64,000 bases of DNA from Rhyzopertha dominica (taxonomy: Eukaryota > Arthropoda > Insecta > Coleoptera > Bostrichidae), in the NCBI GenBank assembly GCA_025024175.1, contig QCXZ01000042.1, forward strand, positions 5,225,501 to 5,289,500. Direction: 5' to 3'. The notes beneath the pieces were generated by a model that was not told the origin of the DNA, did not search any database, and saw nothing but the letters and a program-made list of their open reading frames with translations. The position numbers and the translations under genes are program-made. Positions 1-11,700 of this stretch are shown piece after piece; position 1 is the first letter of the stretch; every line of letters begins with the position of its first letter.

Positions 1-889
1 TATATTTAAAATGCTCCATTCAGGCTTGTGTTTCTATACAAATGGTAGTATAATAGCTCTTGTCGCTCTATGCACGGTTTTTGTCCTCTATTTGACTGTT
101 CCTTTGCGATTGAGTTTGCTTGTTATGTAGGTTCCCAGATATTTTATTTTGTTTGTCGACCTTATATTTTGGCTCCCTGGTTTGTATACGCTACCTGTCA
201 TTAACGTTTTCTCGCTAAAGGGGTCTCTTATCAGTGGTTTAGTAGTAGTTTAGGGTTAGCCCGTTATCTTCTACGTTTTTTAGAATAGAAAGTTAGTCAA
301 ATCTTTTTCATTTTCTGTTATTACTACCAGGTCAGGTCAGGTTTTATTTTATTTCTCTATCTGTTATATTTTTCTAGTTGTGTGATAATTTTTTGAATGA
401 TGACATCTTGGACTAGCTACCCGATAACTTATTTAGTTTCCCAGTTACAAACATCAAGCGACCTGAGACTAGACTGATGTATGGTATGCAAGCTCCCTGG
501 AATTATAGTCGGGGAGTATAAGTAATCATGTCTCTCTGCTAGTACAAAGTACATTCATATCTGCTTAAGGCCTTCAAGCAGATTTCGATTTGTTTGTAGC
601 GATTCGCGTTCTCTCGGGGTATAATTTACACGGCATATACCGACTACCGCGGCTTCCTTACAATCACAAATAATACCGTCTATTACCGAAAGCACATAAA
701 ACAAACACAAGAGTGCGCGAATGCAAATTGAAACAATCGGCGTGTGGGTTTCGCTTACTCCACGAACAGGCATAAATCACGACCTTATAATTGGTNATTA
801 AAACAACGTTTTAATGTTGCCATAACGGGGAGGCATTAAACTGAATTATGGTATGTAATAAATGAAATGCGATACAATAAAAAATGAAT
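1..889. other. AT-rich non-coding stretch
   Basis: No coding potential or recognisable element is visible. A 15-nt string (GAGACTAGACTGATG, 465-479) occurs again at 2616-2630 next to the Jockey-type fragment, so part of this stretch may be repeat-derived. One ambiguous base lies near 796. Confidence 0.4.
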
Positions 890-1110
890 TGTGAGAAAAA
901 CAAACGCGTTTGGCGGCGGTTCAAGACGAAATGGGTGTATTTTCGGAAATCTTGCCGCGGAAACCAATAACGGCGGAAGCGACGCTTTATTTATTATAAT
1001 CGCGGTGGCCACCGAAATACAGCGGCATCAAAATATCAGATTTGCCTCTCGCGGACGTTGCCAGAAGTAAAAAAGGGTTATTATAGCATCCTGGCTATAA
1101 ACATAAATTA
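890..1110. promoter_or_regulatory. GC-balanced non-coding island (candidate conserved element)
   Basis: The composition shifts abruptly from the AT-rich background to a GC-balanced block with many CG dinucleotides, for example near 905-1000. No long open frame covers it. It ends about 130 bp before the putative microexon at 1243. The composition and lack of coding signal resemble insect conserved non-coding elements; a regulatory role is inference. Confidence 0.35.
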
Positions 1111-1242
1111 TTAAATTAAGTATAACGAGACAGGCACATGGTTAGGGTATAATGCCTTCGTCTGCCGTTCCCAAACTTTAAGTGTCAAGAACTTTCGTTT
1201 GGTAACACTGAAAACATAACTAACATTACGTTTCTGTTTCAG

Positions 1243-1275
1243 ACGTACGAAATCAAGGATGGGCTGATGGAGGGG
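1243..1275 (+). CDS. Putative 33-nt microexon of a host gene
   Basis: What is seen: a branch-point-like ACTAAC at 1219-1224, a pyrimidine-rich run ending in TTTCTGTTTCAG (AG at 1241-1242), 33 nt, then a consensus donor GTAAGT at 1276. The length is a multiple of three, so inclusion would keep the frame. Read from the first base it gives TYEIKDGLMEG; the third frame is also open and the second has a stop. A conserved-looking island lies just upstream. I do not recognise the peptide or the gene. If real, it would imply that the window is an intron of a gene transcribed on the + strand, spliced as an alternative cassette. It could also be a chance match of splice signals; no neighbouring exon is visible in the window to support it. 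Confidence 0.35.
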
Positions 1276-1499
1276 GTAAGTGTATTAAATGCATGGAATA
1301 TTATGTTTAAAACTTCACTTCACTTTTAATCAACGTCGTTTCTAAACTTATTATTTGCCTTCTTCCTTATTATATTCTCTTAAATAGGTTTGGTAGTATA
1401 ATTTATAAAATGTATTACGTAGTAGACCATGACTCAAACTAAAGCTAATACAAGCACCATTTAATACTGAAAACACCTATATATCCAATATAAAACAAT

Positions 1500-2640
1500 T
1501 TTTCTTAAAAAGAAGAGAGCAAATATTAGGAAATCCTGGATTGATAAGGAAGTACCTATTCATACAAAATATGCAGTAGAACCGTAGTAGGGATTTCAGG
1601 CGCTACAAAGAAACACATTTTGCTGTAATGACTTCACTGTTACTAAAGTTAAAGTGAATCTCTGCAAAGTTTTCAAATTCTTAACTGCATTAAATACATA
1701 GATTCTATGCTTAGAAAATAACGTCGTTTCCATAACGAGTTTTATTTTGAACAATTTAAAGTCTGCACGCCTCGAATCAAATCATCAATTATTAAATTCT
1801 TTTCATTTGTCAATAAAAAAAGGAACTCGTATTCTCACGAATAATGCAACGCTTGCTCAACCCAAATATGTTCAAAGTCGACATTCTCTCCAATTTTATT
1901 AGAAAGACAGCTGCTCGTTTATCTCAGGAGTGGATGAGATTCCGAATGTTGTCGTCAAAGACTGCGTTGCTTCATTTGCTTCTCGTCTCTACACTCTACA
2001 GTATTGCTAACGTATTTTGTAAAACATCCATTATTCCCGATATTTGTTTGGCGATTTCTATTTGACCTATCCTTAAAAAAGAAGTCGACATAAAGCCACC
2101 AATTCCCGTCCAGTAACATATCCCTCACAAACACCCATTTGCTCATATCAGTCAGTTACCTAATTTCTCTCAGCACGGTTTTGTAGAAAAGAGATCGATA
2201 TTTTCAAATTTTATTTGCTTCACCCGGTGCACAGCAAAGTCCTTAGACGACTTCTTACATGTAGATGTAATTTACACCGCCTTACAAAAGACATTTGAAA
2301 CCATCAGTCACTACATTTCCTTAGGTAAGCTTGAAATACTTGTTTTCTCTATTTAAGTCACATCCTACCGGAATAACAGACACCAGTTCGTCCGCACATT
2401 TATCTCATTTGTTACGAGCTTTGGAGTCCCTCAGGGATCAACTTTAAGCTCTTTGTTTTTATGCCGTCTATCAATGACGTTGTTAATGTTTTGGAATGTT
2501 AAAAACTGCTCCACTTCGTTGATCTTAAATTTATAACGCATCGCTCATTTCATGGATCTTGACAGAATCTTTGACGAGAAATTTGTTTCAGGATGTTTTA
2601 CAAAATCTTATAATGGAGACTAGACTGATGATGTAGGGCA
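1500..2640 (+). mobile_element. Jockey-type non-LTR retrotransposon relic (pre-RT and RT)
   Basis: Pieces of one non-LTR ORF2 appear in order across shifting frames. Near 1590 RDFRRYKETHF resembles the linker region. Near 1795 a SFVNKKRNSYS-like stretch fits the segment just before the RT. At 1850-2080 come LNPN...FIRKTAARLS and IIPDICLAIS..PILKKE, which match the RT start (FP..W....PI.KKG). At 2170-2330 QHGFVEKRS is followed by VDVIYTALQKTFETI, and near 2430 FGVPQGSTL is the classic VPQGS box. The FADD region near 2515 reads FVDL, so an aspartate appears lost. Many stops and frameshifts show that it is dead. The 5' endonuclease domain is absent, and no tail is visible. It is clearly a non-LTR RT; the clade assignment is by motif resemblance. 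Confidence 0.75.
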
Positions 2641-3399
2641 TATGTGTTGTGTATATATAGAACAGGTAGGCTGGCGATTCAGTTAGAGCCGCAACTGGAC
2701 TTTTTTAATCATTTAAAATATAAATGCAAAAAGTGACAAAATATATATTATATAGAAACTTCCTGAGCAAAATTCACTTTTTGAATGGCCAATTGATCGC
2801 AAAGCACTTCTTCTTGAAGTAGTTCTCGAATGCCACCGTTAGCTTAAATGCTCTAATTGCAATGAATAACGTATGAAGCGTCCTGTCAACACACAGTTAA
2901 TTTGAAATACAAACCATTAAATATTTTTTAATGTTTTTTACAATAAAAAAAACAAAAAAAATATTAATTATCTGTGGCCACAATTCACGCCGCCGCTGCC
3001 TTGGTTAACCATCCGTGAGTCATCAAGTAATGCCTGTTATTATCGAGTTAAGTAAGAATTGAACGACAGTAAGTGCTAATCGTATTGTTAATACGAATTT
3101 ATTGTTGCGGGCAATGCGCGATTGTATAACTAATTGATAGTAATAAGTGGACAAATAGTGATTGGAATGTGGTCGTATAGTTTTGGATGCATTAGCGAAG
3201 TCAGCTGGCATGATTTTGTACCGTTAATGGTTGTTATTACATTATATTAAATTGTTGAATTATCCACTACACTTTAGTTAAAGTTATGAGTATTATGTTT
3301 GGATTTTAGCGGGAAGATATGATTCTGAAACAATTTTTTTTAAATGTAAAACTGAGACTAAAGTTAATAGAATTATTAGATGAGGAAGCATAATGAAAC
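2641..3399. other. AT-rich stretch, no gene seen
   Basis: A small GC-balanced patch near 2975-3020 sits in otherwise AT-rich sequence with A-rich runs near 2940-2965. No exon or element could be recognised. Confidence 0.4.
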
Positions 3400-4160
3400 G
3401 TTATCTTTCGAATGGGGAGAGGTCTTTTTGAACTGTTTCTGATGCAGGGTACCTAAATTGTATGTTTTGCCCAGAATCCATAAAAAAAATGTCCCGTTAA
3501 GACCTAAAGTCAATACGATTGGCATTCCTTGATACAGATTGGAAAAAATTTGCGCTAAATATTTAAGATCTCAAAGACCAATAGTTTCATCAAAAATTCT
3601 TCAGACTTTATATTGACATTGCAAAACTATTTCAGAAGATGAAACGATAGATAATATCAAATCCAAACTTAATAGAGGTCCACTTGGTGACAAGATAGCC
3701 AGATTATCTGAACACTGTTTAAAATCAACTTATTTCTTATGAAAAATCAGGTTCTGCAATGGGTTCGCCTCTAAGTCATATAGTAGCCAATTTGTTTATG
3801 GAAAATTTTGAAGAGGTAGCGATCAACACTTTTCAGTTTAAACCAAAATGTTGGTATAGGTATGTAGATGATACTTTTGTTATTTAGCCCCAGTTAGGTA
3901 GTTTTCTAAATCATTTAAACAGTCAAAATCCTGAAATAAAATTTACTATGGAATTACAATGCAATGGTATTTTACCTTTCTTGGATATCCAGATTTACAT
4001 ATTTATAATTTAAGGTTTGTCTTGTTAAGAAGAAATAACAGATAGATAATGTAATCCTGCGTATCTTTCTACAATATTTCTTGAACTCGAATTACTATGC
4101 TTTTTTAAACAGTTGAATATAAAATTAAAGCTCTTTTGTCTTTTGCTTTTACTAATGTTA
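3400..4160 (+). mobile_element. Penelope-like element relic, reverse transcriptase (subfamily A)
   Basis: Penelope-like elements carry an RT related to telomerase and usually a C-terminal GIY-YIG endonuclease. Here the RT motifs appear in order. LYVLPRIHKK at about 3458 is the family's YGLPKIHK box. DNIKSKLNRG lies near 3652. SGSAMGSPLS..VANLFMENFEE is at 3746-3820, and CWYRYVDDTFVI at 3849-3885 carries the intact YVDD catalytic box. EIKFTMELQ..GILPFLDIQI is at 3935-4005. Stops and frameshifts occur between blocks. The endonuclease part is not recognisable beyond about 4160. The same subfamily occurs at 36.0-36.9 and 61.6-63.05 kb. Confidence 0.8.
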
Positions 4161-4429
4161 ACACACAAGCTGTGGAACAATCTCGCCCAAATATGGAAAC
4201 TGAAGTGCCGGTTTTGATCTGACCACAGCCGCAATCTGATAGTAACTATAACTGAAATATGAGGATACCAATACCTATCTAATAAAGTACTCGGGACGAG
4301 GCGTCTCAATTTACTTGTTTGTTTATACCATCCATTCCTGAAATTAATAACCGATACAACATAATCATTTCTCTAAAATAAAACATCCACATTATCTCAT
4401 TAGAATATTTTTTGTTCGTGCGTCAGTAA

Positions 4430-4830
4430 AGGCCTATTCACTATTTCATAAAAGGACGGCTAAGCGGCCGACGTAATCGTGCCGGGCACTGTTATTATTT
4501 TAATTATAATCCTACGCTCCCCTGGAACAGGTTCCGGCGGTTATTTTTCAGCATCAAAATTTTTATGGGTGCATTTAACATTTTTGTGCACCGGCAGTAA
4601 TTTCTTTTCTTAAGCCTGTCCGGGACATCATTAACCCGTGGAATGATTGCGGTAAATGCCGACGACTATTTTTTATACGGCATTTCAAACTTTTAGCACG
4701 TAGTTTTCGCTTTATGTGCTCTGCACAGATGAATTTTTATGTTGACCTTTCCGTTTTAACGGTGCATACTGTTTAATGTGATTGCCTAAGAGCAGAAACA
4801 CGATATCAACGTTTCGTTAGCGTTGTTGCG
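4430..4830. promoter_or_regulatory. GC-balanced non-coding island
   Basis: Homogeneous GC-balanced block with CG dinucleotides and homeodomain-like ATTA cores between GC-rich words, flanked on both sides by AT-rich DNA. No open frame of note. An enhancer-like conserved element is inferred from composition only. Confidence 0.35.
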
Positions 4831-5589
4831 CTTTCGTTGGGCAAGAAGCAATTAAAAATTAACTGGGAAAGGTCGAGAATGTGAGGAATTCAGAAGTAAC
4901 GAGTTTGGAAGTAAATGTCGGGTTCTTAATGTTTATTCTGAAATTATTATCCATACGGTAGCTGATGAAAGTTTGATAAGGAAAACAGCGCGCGATTAAG
5001 GTAGATTATGTCGCCACATTAACTTTAAAAGAGAAAAAAAAACAAAAAAATAAAGCTACACTGATGAGGTGTAATGACAGCGAAATAGATCTATCTGCAG
5101 TTGGTTGAGGTGCAGACAACACAGCATAGACATGCATTTTAATGTATGTCGGTTCTTGCCCGCTAGCAAAAAGTGCCGTGGGGGCTTGATGTCAAATTGA
5201 AGTATGCAGCTACATGCCAATTTGTCAGGCTACAAGGTCACTTCCTTTAGGAAGTAGTACCCGTTAAGGCAGCTAGGAGGCTTAGTCATCATGTCAGTGT
5301 AATCCTGACAGATGGCATTGCCATCCTAAATTCTTACTTAAATTTCAACTGGTTCTGAAATTAACTAATTCGTAACTAATTCTACATTATTCCGTCTCAG
5401 TGCTCCGTTCTCCAGCTTTTGGACTTAGAAAATGGTTAATATCCATTCTCTGCTTTTAAACATTTATTTTGGCAAATAATGATTCAATTCACACCTTCAC
5501 TCATATCTGCGCACAATTCTACTCTACCTTGCCTACTATATAAAACGTCACAATACAAAATTTTCTTTATTTGACATACCTACCTAATT
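4831..5589. other. AT-rich stretch, nothing recognised
   Basis: Contains an A-rich run near 5030-5055 and no coding or structural feature that I can support. Confidence 0.4.
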
Positions 5590-5594
5590 TCATT

Positions 5595-6050
5595 TATTTA
5601 GACTTATACATTTAGTAGGACGTCCATAAAGTAATTCTAAAGCCTTGGAAAAATATTTTTTATCTTCGCCTACAAACCATTCCTCAACGTCGCATATGAT
5701 TTTATTTTTGTCGAAAATCTTTTACCTTCCAAATGTTTTTTGAGCTTTGGGAATAAACAGTAGTCTGGCGGTGCTAAATCCGGAGAATAGGGCGAGTTGT
5801 CAACAAATTCAAAACAAATTTTATCATTTCTTTGCGTTATATAGTTAGCAACTCGCTATAATAATGTTCCCGTGTTTTCATCAAAATTTAGTATCCAGGT
5901 CAACCAGATATCAATATGCCCTCGCAAAAAAATCNCCTTGAAACTTTTTTTTTAATTCTTAAACCTCTTCAAGCCAGGTTATGACTATACAAAAATGGCT
6001 TTGTACTCTACATAAATTAAAAATTTCCTCATCAGAAAACACCACTTAAT
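5595..6050 (-). mobile_element. Mariner-type transposase relic
   Basis: Read on the minus strand, the C-terminal third of a Tc1/mariner transposase is visible. A stretch at 5963-6047 reads VVFSDEEIFNLCRVQSH, resembling the first catalytic aspartate block (FSDE..F). VDNSPYSPDLAPPDYCLFPK at about 5750-5805 carries the third catalytic aspartate, followed by LKKHLEGKRF. After a frameshift come DVEEWFVGEDKKYFSKALE and RPTKCISL near 5610-5690, which match the family end (..F...GI..L..RW.KCI). The second catalytic block (HQDNAP) is not visible and the spacing is short, so internal sequence is missing. No terminal inverted repeats were identified. It differs from the mariner at 52.7 kb. Confidence 0.7.
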
Positions 6051-9000
6051 TCTGCAACAGTAATTTTGGCCCCCAGATATTTGATTTTCCATCAACCAAC
6101 ATAACATCAAAGTCGCGGTTTTCATGCGTGAATTTGCTTCTCTTTTAGAATTCATTGAATTCGATACTTACTAATGCATATTTGGAGTGACCGACTCCGT
6201 ACTAAGGTTTTTGTTTGGTGCTGCAAAAATAGCGGCATCTTCGGCATAGTACGATTTTTCCTCTTTCTTTAAATCTGCTCCANAGTCAACACTAATAAAT
6301 CATCAAACAAAGCCCGTCTACATCATAANAAATTAATCATTATTTTACTTTTTTATTTATTAAAATCGAAGATAAATGATATACTGTATACGTCTTTACC
6401 CATCTGAAGCTAAAGTCATACAGTAGATATTTGTGATTTGGTTTCAATAATGGAAAATTTCTTTGTTTTTCGGCACTATATTGAAACAATAACAACATGG
6501 ATTAACAAATCAATATTATAATGAACGATAACTGAATCTATAAATGAGATGGAAGAATCGTGTAGATAATCAGGAAGCCGAAAGTAATAAAAATGTTAAG
6601 CANTAACTTCTGTCGAAGAAATATCGACCACGCAAATATTAAAAGTGCTAAGGAAACAAATGGCGACAATATAAGTTTGTAAACTTTACAAAACCGTCGA
6701 ATGTTACAAGCGATGGCAACGGCAGATCTTTAAATGAATTTATGAACGTTGGTCCGAAGCAGTGTGTTCGGTAATATCAGACTGAAAATACTCTGGTGTC
6801 GATGCCTGGTCATCAATGTTAAGTGAAAAAATGCATTTAAGTCACACGAAAAAGGTTTATTAGTGCACGAAAACTTATTGCATTAAGGAGCAGCAAATGA
6901 AAGACAGTTTTGGTACAGAACGATCTGTTACTGAAGATATCATCAACATATAGCAAGGACTGACTGGTGCAGGAAGGATGGACTACTTTGAAAAAAAACA
7001 AAACCGTTTTTTATTATTATTAAAAATATATTACTAACGGTAGCGTGCTCACATTGCACTGGTATTTTTATATCTGGTTAAAAACAAAGTTCATTTAAGA
7101 CGAAATTCTGCACTCTTTTTAACATAGCTTTATCAAAATTTAATGTTACCGACGTTAGAATTTAGACGTGCCTTCAGGCATTCCCCTAAAAAAATTGCCG
7201 CTTATGAACAAATCGTGGGGGTCGAAAAGGCCATAAATTGTCAGCAATCCTGTAAACTGATAATACCTGTAAAACAAAAATGCTATTTGCGGCAGTATGA
7301 ATAAGTCTACTTTAAAGGACCTTAACAAAAGCTTAAACCCTGAAACATAATACCTAACATCACCTCTTGTAGTGCCATTAGACATAAGACTTATCGGTCT
7401 ACAATTTGCTGAGTACATTAGTTATACTCTTTGTTTAAATCAACAGTTTTCACATCCGTCGGTTTTCGTTCCATTCATGTCTTACTGACAAATATTTCAT
7501 ATTATTACATTCCCTGCATAGAGTAATTGTAGTTTCTTACATAATTCCCACCATTCAATACAAATTAACAACAGGCTAACATTACACCTTGTGGATTTAG
7601 TAGTGTATCGTCTCACGCCTATATATTTAATTTAAGGACTAAATCAGAGCACATGGTGTTACAAACAAGTACTGCCTTATTCGCACATATTTGACTAGCA
7701 TACAGTGACGCGATAATGAAAAAAATGACTCTTAAGTCACGAATTTGCGAACTACCAATTCTTCTGATGGTAAGCAAGAGACAAGCCGACTCTGAAAGTG
7801 GAGTAGTAGTTCAAACGTTGACAAACATTCGAATGGTTAGATTCAATTAGGTCTGTTCTCAAGTGGCAAGAATAGTGAACTGTTACCTGTCCATTTTAAT
7901 TTTTTGTGTAAATTTAAGTAGATTCCAGTTGAGTGCACATTTAGAGGAAATCTGTGAAACAAAAGTTTGAAAATGCTTGTTTAGGCCAATCTCAACTTTT
8001 GGTTTGGTAATCAAGGTATAAGCAGGTATACTCTTAAGTGTCTTTAGCAATCTATAATTATAAGTATTCTTAATTCATAGACTGCAGTTGTTGAAAAGGA
8101 TTTTAAAGTGCGAAAACTCAATGATAAATAATATAAAGCATATTACCAAAATAAGACGAATTTACTTTTGCTACGTAGATTGCTATGTTCAACTATATCT
8201 TTGCGACTTATATGTATGTCTTTGAACATCATAGGTCCATTACTTGAAATACAACTCTGAGCAGTTTCATACTGAAGGATTTATACTGGCTAAGATTTAC
8301 TGGAACGCATATACTATCCAAGAATTATCTATTCAGGTTTCATGTCGCATCACTACCCGANATGACACGTATTNCAATTATGTATGGATCCATTGGCGTA
8401 CGTGCTTGAGAAGCTTGCTGCATAATAGAAAGAGCATCTAGCACGCACCAGTTGCCTGATATGCCTTCATGTATAATAAAGGAATTTCCTTATTCTCGGT
8501 ATTCAATCACGTTCATGTGTCGTGCTTTGATATTACGGGCTCAACTGTGTGTAAAAATAAATGTGGCATTAATTTAAAGGCTCCAACAAGAGTTGTAAGA
8601 CATGATATAATAATGATAGCAGTTAGGGAAGTTGATTAAACAAAATTTTCAAATACGTTTGTTTTTGTGGTTGCTTGCCTAAAGATTTTCATAGAAAGTG
8701 GTAAATAGTTGTCTAATCAACTGTTCTTTACCATTATTTTTGTCTGGATGGAAATTTCCTTCTTAAAGGATGCATGATAGGGACTAATTGCTTCGTTATG
8801 ACTGTATTCCATTTCTGCATCTTCGTCTCATTCTCTTACAAGTATAACTTTCAAATATTTAAATCTTATAATTATTATCTTCCTTTGTTGCTATCATCAC
8901 CCTTGTTTCCTTCTCCAGTCTTTGGTGTTACGTTTCAAAATTATATTCTAAATCCTCTTGACTGCGTGCTAGACTGCATCGTCATCTGTTAATATACTAT

Positions 9001-9499
9001 GTACTATGTACTATGTAAAGCTTGTGTTGTTTTGGTATAGGTATTTGATGGCCTTAGTTTTTTTCTCCACATCATTTGCACAAGTCTTGTCACCTGCCTC
9101 TTCATGGTGTATGCTCCCTTTTGCGCAGTTCCCCGTTTGTTGTACACGGGGTTTTATGGCATTACTTGATATTCAAAATTCTTACGAGATGTACAAGGAT
9201 TGCCTTAATACTTAAGAAATATTTTTTATCGAAGGACTGATTTCATTCATCTTACTAGTATTAATCATGCATGATGATTTGTCATTTAGGAACGTCTAAA
9301 CTAGGTACCTACTTTGAATTCACTAAGCTGTCTATCAATGACTGCTAAACATCTACCTGGTAATAATTAATAATAATTGCAAAACGTATTGCAAACAGAA
9401 AAACTTTCCATGGATTCTCGCTGTATATAGTTAACATTAACATTTGATTATTTATAACACATTATATGACTATATTAACAAAATTAAAAATAGGTATGA
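6051..9499. other. Long AT-rich stretch without recognisable genes
   Basis: No exon could be supported. A 7-nt unit (GTACTAT) is repeated about three times near 8994-9018. A weak RT-like minus-strand frame at 7155-7418 is discussed among the rejected items. Ambiguous bases occur near 6283, 6329, 6603, 8361 and 8374. Confidence 0.4.
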
Positions 9500-9990
9500 C
9501 CTAAATTAAAACTAAACGCTTGCCGCCACCATTCTCTTCAAATGCCACAACATATTCCCGACAAAATGACGAAAATATTTTCAGCCGAACACAACGCAGG
9601 CTTTATGTCTCCTGCTGATGTAATTAAATATGTTAATGGGCATGAAATTATACCGCACGCCCGGTGGACCGCATGAAAACTTTCATTTAAAAGCTTGTTA
9701 CAGACATTTTTGTGTCGGAAACATTTCATATTTACAGGCTTGACACGTGCATTTCTACTGTGCAACAGGCATACATTATTTTGGTAAAAAATCTGCAATT
9801 ACAGATGTGAGCGTGCATTGCGTGCGACAGTATGAAGTGTTGACGTCGCAATTGCCGTGTAAATCGGACTGCTTTTTGAGTAGGCGACAAATGCACCGTT
9901 TATAGTTTTTATGGTGCTGTTTGGGCAAACTTGGGAAATTCATGAGGTCCAAATGAGGAGCATGGGCTTTTAAAAGTGTCAGTGCCGTGA
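9500..9990. promoter_or_regulatory. GC-balanced non-coding island
   Basis: About 490 bp of GC-balanced DNA with repeated TGCAT and ATTA cores and no plausible coding frame. It has the same character as the other islands in the window. Confidence 0.35.
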
Positions 9991-10699
9991 GGTTGTTAAA
10001 TATTTTTTTCTTCTAAATTAATGTACATACATAATCATGCTGCAAACTGGAGAGTTCTTAAAGACGTTTGCTCTTGTTGCAGGAAGGTAAAATAGTCTGT
10101 TGACACTCTATTCTCTCTATATATACTGTAGGTTGCTATTAAAGATCGCAGATTGCTGACTACGGCTATCAATCAAAGATATATAGAACCATGTCGGTGG
10201 AGAAGGGCATCACACCTACCTTAAATGACAACAATTTTAGAAATTCCTTTTGAACGTGTTTTCGCTAATGTTGACCCTCGTGCATATTATATTTTGCCGC
10301 TCTTTTCATACCTTAATAAAATATAATGACAAAATAGAACGAAGGAACATGATTGAGGTTTTAATTATAATTAAAAAAAACAAAAACAAGAAACTATATG
10401 TTCAATAATAAAAGAAAATAATATTCTAAATAATAAAAAACAGAAACGTAACTAACAGTATCCCATTTTATAATATATTAAGACAATATCTTTGGTAATC
10501 CCTGTTACAAAGATACCTTACCTATTTTTCTTGTAAATGCATTAATTAATCACATTTCATAAAAAATGAAATACAATAATTTGGTAATAGTAGGTATATA
10601 TAGAAAACAACAAAAACAAATACTATCTAATAGTAAATATTAACAAACAAAACAAATAACAAAATCTCATTTTCTAGATAATATTAATAAGCTCTAGTA
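9991..10699. other. Very A-rich stretch
   Basis: From about 10365 to 10680 the + strand is dominated by A-runs with interspersed AAAACAAAAAC-like words. It may be decayed repeat or tail sequence. No gene is seen. Confidence 0.4.
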
Positions 10700-11700
10700 A
10701 CCTTTTATTTAAAAATGATTTTACTGGATATTTTGATAGCAAATCAGTTTTGAAAAATCTAAGCTATCAGAAATGTCACTTTCAATCGAAATGATGGCCA
10801 TATTTGACCCATGGTAGATTGGAGATAGTTTTTTATTAACTTGCTCTTAGAAAAGCTTCGCTCGCCAGTTGTAACAGAAACCTGGGATGTTAAAAAATTC
10901 GAAGCGATAACACAAAGTTGGGAAAACAAGAATACAAGATAGAATATTGTTCACCATATCTACCGATGACATACTTTCATTGTATCACTAAGAAGTTTTA
11001 ACACGTTTTTTTTCAATGCATCCGACCTGTACGCCGAAGCTAAAAAAAAGTATATATTTCCTGTACTATGTCAAAATAAGCTGTAATCTTTCCACTACTA
11101 TTCGCAGCATCATTTACTACTTAATTTAAGGTATGCGGGACACATAGAACATATATATCCAGCAGTAATTTGTTCAATGTCGCTAATGTCTGGTGTTGAA
11201 TGAAGAATAATATATAAAAATACTTTTACAGGTTTTATAATATCTTTTTTTACAGCTTCCGCTATAAGATTAATAATTTTATTTTGAAAATGAAGTGATA
11301 GATAATGAGACATGTGATTGTTTGAGTCTTTAGACTTCATAATGTCATTTACATGTCCCTATGTTATTGGATCAAATTCAGCCTGTAAATAATTACCATT
11401 ATCCCGTTTGTAAAGTTCCGAACTAGAACCGCGAAAAGCCAAATTTTGACTTGCCAAAAGCCGAACTATTGCAATCATTCGTTCTATGATAGCAGGCCAA
11501 CATTTTTTTCGATTATGGAGCACCTGAAGATCCTTGTCAATAGTGAGATTTGCCGGAAGCATAATTTTTGATTCACATTACTTTTCAGTAGCTTTAATAT
11601 GTTGTAAACTATTTTCGTGCTGATTTAAGTATTCTGAACAATGGCGCCAATCTGAATAATCACAAGTAACAATAGCTAGTGTAGTATCTTTACAACCAAT
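10700..11700 (-). mobile_element. hAT transposase relic (ZMYM1/TTF-type)
   Basis: On the minus strand the parts appear in the family order. Near 11600-11680 DWRHCSEYLNQHENSLQHIK resembles the TTF zinc-finger tail. At 11359-11562 TIDKDLQVL...CW..IIERMIAI and LAFRGSSSELY match the region upstream of the RNase-H-like core. At 11110-11340 LHFQNKIINLIAEAVKKDII, FLYIILHSTPDISDIEQIT resembles the core start, with D near STPD. After a large internal deletion, 10735-10905 gives VSVTTGERSFSKSKLIKNYL followed by QSTMGQ, then after a frameshift MAIISIESDISDSLDFSKLI. This is the hAT C-terminal dimerisation motif (ASAERSFSKLKLIK.YLRSTM). The copy lacks most of the core, has frameshifts, and no terminal repeats were found. 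Confidence 0.8.

Noticed and set aside
7155..7418. Minus frame beginning YSANCRPISLMSN, similar to the NYRPISLLS box of non-LTR RTs
   Set aside because: The following sequence does not match the RT, and no VPQGS or FADD box is found nearby. One short motif is not enough.
8994..9018. GTACTAT tandem repeat as a satellite
   Set aside because: Only about three units; no extension.
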